A stretch of 37,616 nt of DNA from a virus: IMG/VR virus record IMGVR_UViG_3300050014_000054, positions 1 through 37,616 of that record. One strand, written 5' to 3'. Position numbers and translations under genes: made by a program. The notes beneath the pieces were generated by a model. That model had not been told where the DNA came from and did no database searches. It was given only the letters and a program-made list of their open reading frames with translations. This document shows positions 9,501 through 17,451 of this stretch, piece by piece; the stretch's first letter is position 1; the number at the start of each line of letters is the position of its first letter.

Positions 9501-10248
9501 TCGCGAGCGCGGCGCGGTTGGCTTGGGCCGCCGACAATCCGAGGCCCTGCTGTTGCTGAGCCGTCGCCAGAGCGTTCGTATAGCCCTGATTAGCGATGCC
9601 GGAATAGATATTGGCATTTGATAGGTTCTGCTGCTGCTCTAGATTGGCCGCCGCGATGCCCGCGCGATCCCCGCCGAAAGCGCCCGACGTGATCGCATTG
9701 CCGAGTTGTCCGGCTTGCTGCTGTTGATTGTTCTGATTGAGCAATCCAGCCGTGCTGCCCAGAACCGTGCTTAGGTAAGGGCTCAGATATTTGCCGATAT
9801 CCGCGCCGCTAAGATCGGTCGGATTGACCGCTTGGGCTCCAGCCAGAGCAAGACCGGTAGCGCCCTGTTGATAAGGCTGTGCGCCGCCAAGCGCGCTCGT
9901 ATAACCGCTAGCCGCCTGAGCCTGAAGCGGATTGGCATTGGACTGCGCCGACGTGATGTCTTGGCCAGCGGCGCTGTAGTACGGCTGCGTAGCGCCCTGC
10001 GCATTCAGCAATTGTGATGTTGCAGCACTGTAATACGGTTGCGCCGTTCCTGCGGCGGCGGTCGTTCCAGCGATGCCGGATTGTTGCGAATCCGTCAGGG
10101 GTGCGACGAACGCATTCGGATCGGTCGAGTAGGTTTGAAACGGCGTGGCGGCGGTCTGCTGCGCCTGGTTATTTACGCTGTTGTAGCGTGCCAATACGTC
10201 GGCGGGAACCGATTGCTGCTGGGTAGATTGGTTTGTTTTTCCCCCCAT
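6511..10248 (-). CDS. Giant internal-virion/structural protein with internal S74 domain (1245 aa)
   Basis: Residues 1-380 are Gln/Ala/Gly-rich with repeats of the type AQPYYSAA and many QQQ runs. Residues 386-455 form an S74 chaperone-like domain: SDKRLKEHIRAIG with Ser388 and Lys393, then HIGLLAQDVEKKHPEAV. Residues 455-860 are disordered and rich in Gly, Pro and Asp, with basic GG motifs (RRGGLVKRYASGG). The last third is helical. The start overlaps the acetyltransferase stop (TAATG). Size and position next to the transglycosylase protein suggest an ejection or internal protein as in Bcep22-like phages. The mid-protein S74 domain would, if active, cut the chain in two. Confidence 0.82.
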   Translation of the reverse strand: MGGKTNQSTQQQSVPADVLARYNSVNNQAQQTAATPFQTYSTDPNAFVAPLTDSQQSGIAGTTAAAGTAQPYYSAATSQLLNAQGATQPYYSAAGQDITSAQSNANPLQAQAASGYTSALGGAQPYQQGATGLALAGAQAVNPTDLSGADIGKYLSPYLSTVLGSTAGLLNQNNQQQQAGQLGNAITSGAFGGDRAGIAAANLEQQQNLSNANIYSGIANQGYTNALATAQQQQGLGLSAAQANRAALANASGQIQSIGQQGYEQGTGTAAQQAALGQQEFGQGITASQAQSGLGSLVYNTGANTAQTLAGLGAGAQTAGLQGAQAELAAGTTQQQTEQAGKTALYNQFLQQQSYPFQVSQYLANIAEGTGALSGSTTTTTQPGSLFSDKRLKEHIRAIGETHDGQKIYSYRYKGDDTTHIGLLAQDVEKKHPEAVGLAGGFKTVDYDKATEDSAKRGHFYSGGLVPANDDGYAEGGPVGFDPQLMEQILSNSQGMYGPYTAGLAGGAASPSSGPYGGSGRVPTANVPVGQLKGASELQKPTSGLQQASNVADFASNAAKGYDWLKDKIPQTANDAPGDVTSTPVEDTLPPFRRGGLVKRYASGGTPYDAGLGLDIPDDQPTAKLPSAPALSGGSGNSTISDLADAAKLAATVAKFIPMNAGGTARKGYDAGGSPDLQDYNPSQVSGNDPWSLGNIISTIGKKMNVSKNDPTTDALDAKSGSGGGDWQGSAGNMADFPAGKKPTDVPSAGLGAAHRGHPKDSWSAGPPTDFGSSAPDTAAPQPAQINPDIAAPAPATNPGLSTAAPDLSAVTPNPQSPLAGLGNGASDVVHSIASKVAPKGGYLDRLFHGDEQTLVPFLAGLGAMTAAPTRNFGTALAQGLSAGAMTYPKLQTQQQELAKAKAATELEQAGVAQRKAQTGQIGAQTTKTQQENAVNFYKLQQAGLLRPDPNGLIIDPATGTKYSNTQAGAPISGAPGDASAPTYKYLGKSVQDVLPKSAHQFVMDSPEMGINPNPGNIATSNKIIADTYQTSQDAKTAKNIQNEQAAALLSQSRSGVLSQGALAPVFQPYVEKFNSLVTDNGHPEWAIQGLGDAQIAHKLQLGQAAAQSTGAGQHAYQALSDFTSLAPGTSLDPKAAATLMAQNAVSATRAIDQQNVLAEAKSHAPNGNYEAQDILAAFNQDNPPTVYNAMRDAVAGIYQAPAYHKIHAALSKPGSSDYADQVKVLDAFGAKHGIPNFSRVFTGE

Positions 10249-10748
10249 TAATCACAGAGACCCGTCTTGCCGTTATATATCCAATACGCCCCACTCGGCT
10301 CACCAAGAATGCGAGAATACATTCTCACCTTAGCCTGAGTTCTTGCTGAACTGAGAATGCCAATTGTAAGAGGAATTCCTAGATCATCAGAAGCTTTTTT
10401 TGAAAAGCTACAAAGGCGAGCTGCCCTGCCGCCTTTTGCGCTTCTGTACTCGGGCCTCACAAAAATTGCGCGTTCCTCAAGCGTAGGAGAGTCGGAATAC
10501 CAGAGCGTTCCTATCCGGAGAACTACAATCGCCTCCACCAGTCCGCCAGGCTCTCCGATAATTCCGCATATTCCGTGATCTAAGGTCAATGCCGCCCAGA
10601 TATCCTGCAATAACTTAACGGGATTGGGCGCCGACAGCGCATTCTCATCACACGCCATAAGCGCGACTTCCATTACCGCATCCACATCATCCGGCGACCC
10701 TATGCGGACATGAACCTCGGCAACTTCTGGCGCGAAATGCTTTGTCAT
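10248..10748 (-). CDS. GNAT-family acetyltransferase-like protein (166 aa)
   Basis: The N-terminus VHVRIGSPDDVDAVMEVALMACDEN has the beta1-alpha1 pattern of GNAT acyltransferases. A central hydrophobic strand (GLVEAIVVLRIGTLWYSD) is followed by IFVRPEYRSAKGGRAARLCSF, which resembles the acetyl-CoA binding strand and loop (V-x-P-x-x-R/Q-x-x-G-x-G/A). GNAT proteins at this place, between adaptor genes and large internal proteins, are known from other phages; the substrate is unknown. The local base composition is noticeably more AT-rich than the flanking genes, with T- and A-runs near 10390, which may mark a separate origin. Confidence 0.72.
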   Translation of the reverse strand: MTKHFAPEVAEVHVRIGSPDDVDAVMEVALMACDENALSAPNPVKLLQDIWAALTLDHGICGIIGEPGGLVEAIVVLRIGTLWYSDSPTLEERAIFVRPEYRSAKGGRAARLCSFSKKASDDLGIPLTIGILSSARTQAKVRMYSRILGEPSGAYWIYNGKTGLCD

Positions 10749-10749
10749 C

Positions 10750-11577
10750 TCAATTTTTCTTCGGACCGGGTAGATTTGAAAGCGTCTTTACCAACTCAGC
10801 ACGCGATTGTTTTACGAACCCGTCCAGAGCGCGATGTCCGGCCTCTAGGTCGCCGTTGCCAGCAAACATGACCTGATTTGGCGATAGGACATACTCGCCG
10901 CCCGCCGCCACGATGGGGACGCCGCTAGTCTCGCCGCCCGCCGCTTTGTGCGGCATGGGCTCGCCATAAGGGCCGCCCGTCGCGCCGTAAGGCATACCGT
11001 GGCCACCATAGGGGTTTCCGCCGAACATGCGGCGCAACACCTTGAAGCCTGCGATAGTTGAGCCCTCGCCATGAGCACTAACGATATCAGCTGGTAAAAC
11101 GTAACTGCCCGAGGGAACCGTTAAAGGTAAATGGTCAGTGCGTCCAGCAACGCCGCTGTGAATCGGGCCTACATGAAATTGAGATTTTACGCCGCCTCCA
11201 TGGGCGCGGGCAGGTCGAGGCCACATCAGAACTGGAACGGACTTTATTCCAAGCTCCTTCGCCGCATGTGCGCGATGGCGACCATCCTCTTTCCCATTAG
11301 GATATATCGCGAGGGGATCAAGAGACCTGCCTTTCTGTATGTGCTGCTTTAGGTCATTGATATTTTCTCTCGCCGTATCGTCCATGGTTAATGGGCGCAC
11401 GGTTTTCAAGAAATTATCGGGGTGCATGTGCTCCATTTTTCCGCCGGTACTTTCATAATTTGAATCTCCGTACCATTCAGATTTTGGAGCAATCGGATAA
11501 GATAAAGCCTTTCCGCCACTCGCCCGTCTCTTCCGCGCAATCATCAGAGCATCAGAGATTTCCCGATCCTGCCCCAT
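10750..11577 (-). CDS. ParB-N-like domain structural-module protein (275 aa)
   Basis: The ATG at 11577 overlaps the upstream stop (TGATG); a GTG at 11580 is an alternative. Residues about 60-120 (RPLTMDDTARENINDLKQHI, then KEDGRHRAHAAKELGIKSVPVLMW) have the ParB/sulfiredoxin-like pattern, with GRHRAHAA as the nucleotide-binding-type motif. The rest is Gly-rich. It holds two related motifs, PSGSYVLPADIV and AAGGEYVLSPNQV, seen in several phage structural proteins, and a PYG-rich spacer. It sits in the head-tail cluster between a small head protein and the acetyltransferase. Whether it binds DNA, has nuclease or ATPase activity, or is structural cannot be decided here. Confidence 0.7.
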   Translation of the reverse strand: MGQDREISDALMIARKRRASGGKALSYPIAPKSEWYGDSNYESTGGKMEHMHPDNFLKTVRPLTMDDTARENINDLKQHIQKGRSLDPLAIYPNGKEDGRHRAHAAKELGIKSVPVLMWPRPARAHGGGVKSQFHVGPIHSGVAGRTDHLPLTVPSGSYVLPADIVSAHGEGSTIAGFKVLRRMFGGNPYGGHGMPYGATGGPYGEPMPHKAAGGETSGVPIVAAGGEYVLSPNQVMFAGNGDLEAGHRALDGFVKQSRAELVKTLSNLPGPKKN

Positions 11578-11918
11578 CACGAATAGCTCACCGTAACAAC
11601 CTGCCCTGACCCCGGCGCAACGACGATACCATAGCTTGTCGGTAGGTTCACTATGACGACGCCGACCGTCATGGGGATAGTGTAAATCTTGCCAGTCGTG
11701 ACGCCCAATGCGTTCGCGTCGTAGATTGCGCCTACCGCACTGCCTGCCGTAAGAACGCTAACCACGGCCACGCGCCCAGGACTGGATTTAACGAGCGTTG
11801 CCGTCGTCAATGCTGCCGCGTTTATGGCGCCCTGCACGTTGAGATAGGTCGTCGCGACATTGTTGACGGCGTTTACGAGGTTCTGAGCTGATGTGAGAAT
11901 GTCTGGGAGGGAAGCCAT
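11577..11918 (-). CDS. Small beta-rich virion-module protein (113 aa)
   Basis: An N-terminal helix (SLPDILTSAQNLVNAVNNVATTYLNVQG) is followed by a compact beta domain containing GSAVGAIYDANALG and a C-terminal YGIVVAPGSGQVVTVSYS. This short domain type is common in phage structural clusters as a stand-alone protein. The start overlaps the stop of the 693-residue nozzle-like gene (TGATG). A minor virion or tail-associated role is inferred from position; no enzymatic motif or membrane segment is visible. Confidence 0.7.
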   Translation of the reverse strand: MASLPDILTSAQNLVNAVNNVATTYLNVQGAINAAALTTATLVKSSPGRVAVVSVLTAGSAVGAIYDANALGVTTGKIYTIPMTVGVVIVNLPTSYGIVVAPGSGQVVTVSYS

Positions 11919-13999
11919 CAGAATTTCCCATCGGCGCTATAACGATAGCGCAGATTGCCAGTCCGCCAGAATGAGCCCGTATCGCTGCTAGCGAAGCCTA
12001 TTGATACCAGGCGTCCACGAAAGCGCGGGGTGATGAATGTCGTCGCCTGCGTCATAGGGTATGGGCCGAAAGTGATTGGAGTTTGGCCGGCATAGTCGGC
12101 GACGTAGAATGTTAGATTGACCGTCGCGTTCTGAGAGCCGTTGTAATATCCGAATCTCATATCCGGCCAGACCTGATCCACGAAGGTCTTTAGATCGGCC
12201 TCATCCATCGCATAGTAGCCAGTCTGGAAGCTCGCCAAGAGCGGCTGTCCATCCGCATCGGTGGATGTCTCGTGCTGGTAAATATAGCGCGAGTTTGGAT
12301 CGGCCCCGATAGGCGGTCCAAGCACGGATTGATCGATCCATGCCGAGCGCGCCAGCGAACCATAATCCCACTGCTGGATTAGATAATTGAGTTTGACATA
12401 GGAATCGACTTCGCCACCGCCGCTGAGCGATGGATAGAACCATGCAATCTCTCCGAAGCGAGAGTTCACGGCCACGCGGATTTTGCTCGCGTTGGCGCTA
12501 TCCAGATTCTGAAAGATAACGTCCCAGACGGAACAGGGTAGCGTCTCTACGCCATTCCCTGACAGTTGATAGAACTGCGACGGACCCATCCAATAGACGA
12601 TGCCATTAACCGATGCTGCCGCCTTACGGCTAATGAGCCCGCAGCCAAAACCAATCTCGTTGAACGAATAGATATATGGAGGCCCCGTATATTGCATGGC
12701 CCAGACGCCGAGATCGGTCCAGATCAGAGATTGTTGCGGACCTTGGATGCCGCCGACAATCTTTGATCCCTTGGGAACGCGATAAGAGCCGGCCTGATTA
12801 GTGACGGTTCCAATCCAGACGCCGTAATTGTTCACATCACACCAGCGAACCAGAAGCGGGTCCTGGATGCCAGTGACGGTCGAGCCCCAAGCAATGATCT
12901 GGCGCTGTGGCATAGCGACAAACATGCCGTCGTTGAGCGGAGGAGCTTGCGGAATTATTGTGGCAGTTGGCGCGCCAGAAAGCGGGTCCCACTGATAAAT
13001 CGGCTGGAATAGCGTGCCGTTGATCGGGACCGCTAGAAGCACCTCGCCCCAGTTATCCAGCGTCCAATCATTGGCCAATATCGCCGCTCCGGTACTCGGC
13101 GTGATTGCTGTACCGGTGCCATAGCCGCCGCTCCCATAACCTCCGATGCCGTAGCCGGTGCCAGCTGGGATAGCGCCCACGCCATAGCTATAGACATAGT
13201 AAGCGAGGCCACCGTTGATGAATCCGCTAGTCGATGCCGAAGCCACCTGAGTGCCATTGATCGTGAAGTTATTCGCATCGATCACGGAATTGACGATGTA
13301 ATTTCCGTATAAAGTGATGCCGCCGACCGTAGTGGACACCAGAACGGGATAGGTACTCCCTATCGTGTAGCCATGATTATTCAACGTCACGGTGACGACG
13401 CTGGAGCCGCTCACTGTGGTGAAGTTGGCAACTGTCGTAGTGGTGGTCGTGCTCGTCGCCGCCAACGGATTGCCTAGGATATCCGTTGCGGTGATTTGGT
13501 AGGTCGTATTGCTGGTCAAGGTCGTCGGATAAAGACCAAATAGGACCAGACCGCCCACGCTCATATGCGTCTCGATATAAACCGTGTCGTATGACGTGAT
13601 GCCGGTCGCAGTCGCATCGGTGATAGTCACGATGCTGCTGCCCAACGTGGTCGAGGCTGCTTGCGTTACGTCATCTGACGACGCTCGTGGCGTGATGTCC
13701 TGCAACACGCCATTAGTGATGACGCCGAGCTGAGACGATCCAGTGCTGCCGATCTGCTGCGTGCCTTCAGCAAGGTGCGTAACGGCGTTCGTGTCCTCCC
13801 ATGCCCAGAGCGCACGCACGATGGCCGTGGTCGTTGAGGCGTAGAAGCGAATCCATCCGCCTGTTTTTTGAATCACGCCCCCCAGAATAGGATCGGGCAT
13901 ATAGCGGATTAGTTGGCTCTGCGAGACGCCAGCCTCGTTTAGCGCCGGGGTGTCCGTCACCGTCACGCCCGGACGAAGCTTCACGCTTGCGTGCGCCAA
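11918..13999 (-). CDS. Nozzle/head-stabilisation-like tail protein (693 aa)
   Basis: The N-terminus LRPGVTVTDTPALNEAGVSQSQLIRY, followed by LGGVIQKTGGWIRFY, has the pattern of short-tail stabilisation proteins (P22 gp10-like and tail tubular B-like). The middle holds a Thr-rich beta insert (about 180-285) of the HGYTIGSTYPVLVS...NFTING type and a Gly/Tyr-rich stretch (GYGIGGYGSGGYG). The C-terminal half has many Trp and Tyr as in beta-propeller tail proteins. It lies between the adaptor gene and a small virion protein. It probably forms the distal part of the short tail. Naming by analogy only; a search is needed for the exact family. Confidence 0.75.
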   Translation of the reverse strand: MAHASVKLRPGVTVTDTPALNEAGVSQSQLIRYMPDPILGGVIQKTGGWIRFYASTTTAIVRALWAWEDTNAVTHLAEGTQQIGSTGSSQLGVITNGVLQDITPRASSDDVTQAASTTLGSSIVTITDATATGITSYDTVYIETHMSVGGLVLFGLYPTTLTSNTTYQITATDILGNPLAATSTTTTTTVANFTTVSGSSVVTVTLNNHGYTIGSTYPVLVSTTVGGITLYGNYIVNSVIDANNFTINGTQVASASTSGFINGGLAYYVYSYGVGAIPAGTGYGIGGYGSGGYGTGTAITPSTGAAILANDWTLDNWGEVLLAVPINGTLFQPIYQWDPLSGAPTATIIPQAPPLNDGMFVAMPQRQIIAWGSTVTGIQDPLLVRWCDVNNYGVWIGTVTNQAGSYRVPKGSKIVGGIQGPQQSLIWTDLGVWAMQYTGPPYIYSFNEIGFGCGLISRKAAASVNGIVYWMGPSQFYQLSGNGVETLPCSVWDVIFQNLDSANASKIRVAVNSRFGEIAWFYPSLSGGGEVDSYVKLNYLIQQWDYGSLARSAWIDQSVLGPPIGADPNSRYIYQHETSTDADGQPLLASFQTGYYAMDEADLKTFVDQVWPDMRFGYYNGSQNATVNLTFYVADYAGQTPITFGPYPMTQATTFITPRFRGRLVSIGFASSDTGSFWRTGNLRYRYSADGKF

Positions 14000-14003
14000 T
14001 GGC

Positions 14004-14792
14004 CTATCCTCGCGTCGGCGTGGCGACTAATGCCGGAGATTGCGATGCCCACCCTGTCGATTGGAACCTCTTTCTGGCCTCTTCGACAATCGCGCCTTTG
14101 AGCAGATTTTCATATTGCTCCTCGTAAGACCCCGCCATATTAGGGTCGTTCGATGTGGGGCCGAAGTTGCGTTGGAATTGACTGATGTAGATGAGGCTCG
14201 CCTGCACCAGCAAATCCGGCAAGTATGTCGAAATCCAAGTCGTCCCCGTCGCCGCAAGACTTGGCGTGGCGCTCTGATAGAGCGTCGGCATACGGATAGT
14301 GCCAGTGACATTGACCGTATAATTCAAGTCCGGATACGGGCCGAATAGGATGTTCGTATAGGTATTGCCCCCTGAGAACCCACCAGTATCGGGATTCCCG
14401 CCGTACATAGAAAAATATTGAGGTTGCGCGAGGACACTGGAGTCGCCCCACACATTCTGCATGAACTCCTTACTCACGGGCAAAATAGGAATGGATGCAG
14501 TACCCGAAACAATTGCCAGTGTTTGTATAGTTACAAAATCATTGACCGATATTTGAAGTACATTGTTTCCGGCGGTCAGATTATAAGATCCAGTTGTAAG
14601 CAATTGTTGTAGATCGAGATCACGCTGAATTCTAAGCTCTGCATAATTCAACATCTGAGAAATTATTGAGTTAAACGCGTCATCTACACCTTCGACTACT
14701 CCGTTAACTATCTGAGTATTCACAACAGCCATCGTAGCGACCTGTGTCACATAGCCATTATAGGTCAGCGGAGTGGTATTGGGCGTGGACAT
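14004..14792 (-). CDS. Head-to-tail adaptor-type protein (262 aa)
   Basis: The ATG at 14790-14792 overlaps the TAA of the fibre gene (TAATG), which argues against a start 10 codons upstream. The product begins MSTPNTTPLTYNGYV. An N-terminal helical part (DDAFNSIISQMLNYAELRIQRDLDLQQLL) is followed by a beta segment with ILPVSKEFMQNVWG, LFGPYPD and a C-terminal helix (DLLVQASLIYISQFQRNFG...EEQYENLLKGAIVEEARKR). This is the plan of gp4/gp11-type adaptors that dock under the portal. The 17448-18137 protein has a related plan. The first third of the gene is AT-rich relative to neighbours. Confidence 0.7.
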   Translation of the reverse strand: MSTPNTTPLTYNGYVTQVATMAVVNTQIVNGVVEGVDDAFNSIISQMLNYAELRIQRDLDLQQLLTTGSYNLTAGNNVLQISVNDFVTIQTLAIVSGTASIPILPVSKEFMQNVWGDSSVLAQPQYFSMYGGNPDTGGFSGGNTYTNILFGPYPDLNYTVNVTGTIRMPTLYQSATPSLAATGTTWISTYLPDLLVQASLIYISQFQRNFGPTSNDPNMAGSYEEQYENLLKGAIVEEARKRFQSTGWASQSPALVATPTRG

Positions 14793-16573
14793 TACGAATC
14801 GCGCCCTCTGCGGTCGATCCATCCCTGCGTGGTCAGGTAGAGAGATGAATTGATGTTGCCGACGATCCGTCCCCTGATTTGCGCCGACGTGTTGGTGCGC
14901 ACCGTCTGCGATAGCGTGCTGGCCGTGTTGCCGTTGCTGGTAACACCGATCCCGTTAACCGCGGGCAACGTATCCGCTGTGGCCAACGAACTAAGAAGCG
15001 CAGACACCGCGGCGGCGGTGTTTTGGAAGTTCCCCGCCACCATGGCCCCGACGACAACACCGGTTGGAACGCTCAGGGTGTAGGACACCGCAGTCTGCGG
15101 CGTCGAGGCCGCTACCGCAACGTCCAGCGTCGGCGTCGACCAAAGGAACTCGTCGCCATTTTGGGTGAAAAGCACCCAGTGCGCGGAGCCGTCGGTGAGC
15201 ATGGCGCCAATGCGGCGGAACAGCGTGTAGTTCGTGGGCAACGTCGGCGTCGTCGCGGAAAGCGAGCACAGGACGTCCACGACGCCGGTGTCAACGCGCT
15301 GGATCAGATAGGCATGATACCAAGTGGTGTTGGCGATCGCGCCCGTGTCCAGGCTCCCGTTTCCAGTCCCAAGAGCCCATGCGCTGGTCGTCTTGGTGAA
15401 GGCGCTCGCCAGGGCCATCGAGGCGGTATTGGTTGAGTCTATCGCGACACCCGCCGCGATCCCAAATGTCGATGAACCCCCAGCTGTCGATAGGGTAAGG
15501 CCGGTCAAATATGAACGGAGCACCGGGCCTTGTGTGGATCCGGTTCCCCCGGCGGTTACCGGAAGGGTTCCCGTTGTCAAAACTGAGGTGGAGGTTGCAT
15601 ACACCGCACCACCACTCGTGAACGACGTCAGGTTCGTGCCGCCGTGATTGGTAGCTAGCGTTCCCGTGATGTCAGCTGTGAGAGAGACGGAGCCGAAGGT
15701 GGGCGCTCCAGCCGCATTGCCATGCAGAACTGTCGTCGTGGTTCCGAGAGAGCCTAATGCGGTCGGCGCGGCGCCCACTCCACCGCCAAGAACAAGTGCG
15801 CTCGCGGTCAATAGCGCACTCGACGCCATCGTGGATGTGGAGGCGAAATACGGCATCCCACCGCTTGTTCCCGCCGTTAGGCCCGTGCCGCCATTAGCGA
15901 CAATCAATGTGCCCGCTAAGGTGATGACGCCTAACGTCGGGCTACTAGGAGTGAGGCCTGTGGTTCCAGCGCTGAAACTGGTGACGCCGACGCTTGAGGC
16001 GGCAGCCCAAGCTGGGATGCCCGCAGCGACCGTCATCACCTGACCGCTGGAGCCTACCGTTAACTTAGCCAGCGTATTGCTGGCCGACGCATAGATCATA
16101 TCACCGGTGGCGTAGATAGATTGCGCCGTGCCGCCATTTACGGCCCCAAGGACGCCTATTACACCCGTCGTGAGGGGCAGTCCTGTCACATTGGTCATGA
16201 CGCCGCTAGCAGGCGTTCCCAGGGCCGGCGTAATGAACGTCGGCGACGTGAGGGTCGGTGTCGTAGCCAGGACAATTCCGCCAGAACCCGTCACAGCGAG
16301 CCCCAGGGCCGTCTGGACGCCAGTTCCCAGAGCGGTTAAACCAGTGCCCCCATGGGCAGCGTTAAGCGTCCCAGCGAGCACCACGGCGCCGATAGATGGT
16401 GTGTTCGGCGTAAACCCGGTCGAGCCCGCACTGAAAGACATTCCGCTTCCAGTGGCCGTTGCGATCTGCGCCGTTGTGATCCGTACCGAGACGCCAGCCT
16501 GAACCGCCTCCATCTGCTCGGAACCATTCAAGGCAATGGCCAAGGGTAGATTCGGAATGGTCTCCCCGGACAT
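14792..16573 (-). CDS. Repetitive tail fibre/appendage protein (593 aa)
   Basis: The N-terminus MSGETIPNLPLAIALNGSEQMEAVQAG is of the virion-attachment type. Residues about 40-350 consist of repeats with the core A/T-G-T-L-x(3)-H/N/A-G-G-T-G/N, for example AGTLNAAHGGTGL, AGTLIVANGGTGL, TGTLATNHGGTNL and TGTLPVTAGGTGS. These are typical of beta-structured trimeric fibre shafts. The C-terminal part (about 370-593) is a separate beta domain containing NTTWYHAYLIQRVDTG and TLFRRIGAMLTDGS, a head domain common in phage appendages. No S74 chaperone is visible. It is flanked by adaptor and zinc-ribbon virion genes. Confidence 0.8.
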   Translation of the reverse strand: MSGETIPNLPLAIALNGSEQMEAVQAGVSVRITTAQIATATGSGMSFSAGSTGFTPNTPSIGAVVLAGTLNAAHGGTGLTALGTGVQTALGLAVTGSGGIVLATTPTLTSPTFITPALGTPASGVMTNVTGLPLTTGVIGVLGAVNGGTAQSIYATGDMIYASASNTLAKLTVGSSGQVMTVAAGIPAWAAASSVGVTSFSAGTTGLTPSSPTLGVITLAGTLIVANGGTGLTAGTSGGMPYFASTSTMASSALLTASALVLGGGVGAAPTALGSLGTTTTVLHGNAAGAPTFGSVSLTADITGTLATNHGGTNLTSFTSGGAVYATSTSVLTTGTLPVTAGGTGSTQGPVLRSYLTGLTLSTAGGSSTFGIAAGVAIDSTNTASMALASAFTKTTSAWALGTGNGSLDTGAIANTTWYHAYLIQRVDTGVVDVLCSLSATTPTLPTNYTLFRRIGAMLTDGSAHWVLFTQNGDEFLWSTPTLDVAVAASTPQTAVSYTLSVPTGVVVGAMVAGNFQNTAAAVSALLSSLATADTLPAVNGIGVTSNGNTASTLSQTVRTNTSAQIRGRIVGNINSSLYLTTQGWIDRRGRDS

Positions 16574-16576
16574 GGC

Positions 16577-17311
16577 CTAAATCCCCGTCTGCGGTATCGT
16601 CTCGTAAGCTCTCGGAAGCCCCACTAGCGCCGTTACGATGTTTGTCGTTGAAGTCAGAAGCGACCCAGCAGCAATAACCCTATTCACTTGGTAGGTAAAT
16701 GCCGTCGCTGTGGTCACGATCACACTGTAGAAGCCATCGGCTTCATTGTCCGATGCGCCCTCAACCGAAATCTGCGCATTGGTCGCCAGACCGTGTGGCG
16801 CTGAGCACGACACGGAGATTTGGTCAGTTCCGTTCGCTATGAGTGACAGAATGGGTAGACGAACTCCGTAGTGCGTCACGCCGTTCAGGGGCATGACCGC
16901 GCCCTGTTCCAGACCATTGGGCGGTCCAATCGGTTGCGTCGTGCGGGTGCTGCCGTCCTGCGTCAAACGCTGCACGGTCGGCGGGATAGGGAGGCCGGTC
17001 ACGGGATCGATTACAGGGAGCGCCGAGACGATGCGGTAGTCGGTGGAGTCGGCGGTGAAGTTCTCGACGCGCGCCTGGATGATGGGCGTCGGATCAGCTG
17101 GGACCACGATTGCGCGGAGTTGCTCTTGGGGCGTGTCGTAGCAGTCTGAGCAGACAAGAATGAATGTGTTAGCGAGTGCCGCGCCGCGCCAGTCGTATTG
17201 CCAGCGGAGATTGACGAAGTTGTAACGGAATCCGCAGCGATCACAGATTGCGTGGGCATTTGGATTCGATGGGGATGTGCGGGCGCGGCCTGATTTGGAG
17301 GCGTAGGACAT
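16577..17311 (-). CDS. Virion-module protein with N-terminal zinc ribbon (244 aa)
   Basis: Near the N-terminus are CDRCGF (about 23-28) and CSDCYD (about 54-59), two CxxC knuckles about 30 residues apart, flanking the conserved-looking LRWQYDWRG. These four Cys form a likely zinc ribbon. From memory this N-terminus is widespread in podovirus-like genomes at the same locus. The C-terminal 100 residues form a beta-rich module (DQISVSCSAPHGLATNAQISVEGASDNEADGFYSV split by turns). Its start overlaps the stop of the 46-residue nuclease remnant by one base. Role unknown; structural by context. Confidence 0.78.
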   Translation of the reverse strand: MSYASKSGRARTSPSNPNAHAICDRCGFRYNFVNLRWQYDWRGAALANTFILVCSDCYDTPQEQLRAIVVPADPTPIIQARVENFTADSTDYRIVSALPVIDPVTGLPIPPTVQRLTQDGSTRTTQPIGPPNGLEQGAVMPLNGVTHYGVRLPILSLIANGTDQISVSCSAPHGLATNAQISVEGASDNEADGFYSVIVTTATAFTYQVNRVIAAGSLLTSTTNIVTALVGLPRAYETIPQTGI

Positions 17312-17451
17312 TATGCCTTCTCCGCAAACGCGAATGACAATCCTTTGCCAGCCGTTTTATAGGCGCGGCGACCATGCCCCTTTCCCACGTAAAAGCAGAC
17401 ATCCTTGTCAGGACGCCAGTGTTCGTAGACGTAGAATTTTTTGGCTGTCAT
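17311..17451 (-). CDS. Truncated GIY-YIG nuclease-like remnant (46 aa)
   Basis: The ATG at 17449-17451 overlaps the stop of the adaptor gene (ATGA) and the TAA shares a base with the next start (TAATG). The product begins MTAKKFYVYEHWRPDKDVCF, then YVGKGHGRRAY. The YVY-x(10)-YVG-K-G spacing and the following Arg match the first catalytic motif of GIY-YIG endonucleases. Full-length members run past 90 residues and need a later catalytic Glu, absent here. It is either an inactivated homing endonuclease kept in frame or a repurposed small protein. Both overlaps show it is still fitted into the operon's translation. Confidence 0.7.
   Translation of the reverse strand: MTAKKFYVYEHWRPDKDVCFYVGKGHGRRAYKTAGKGLSFAFAEKA

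Noticed and set aside
15880-16400. GGTGG-rich DNA repeats in the fibre gene as a regulatory repeat
   Set aside because: They simply encode the repeated GGTG fibre shaft motif and stay in frame.
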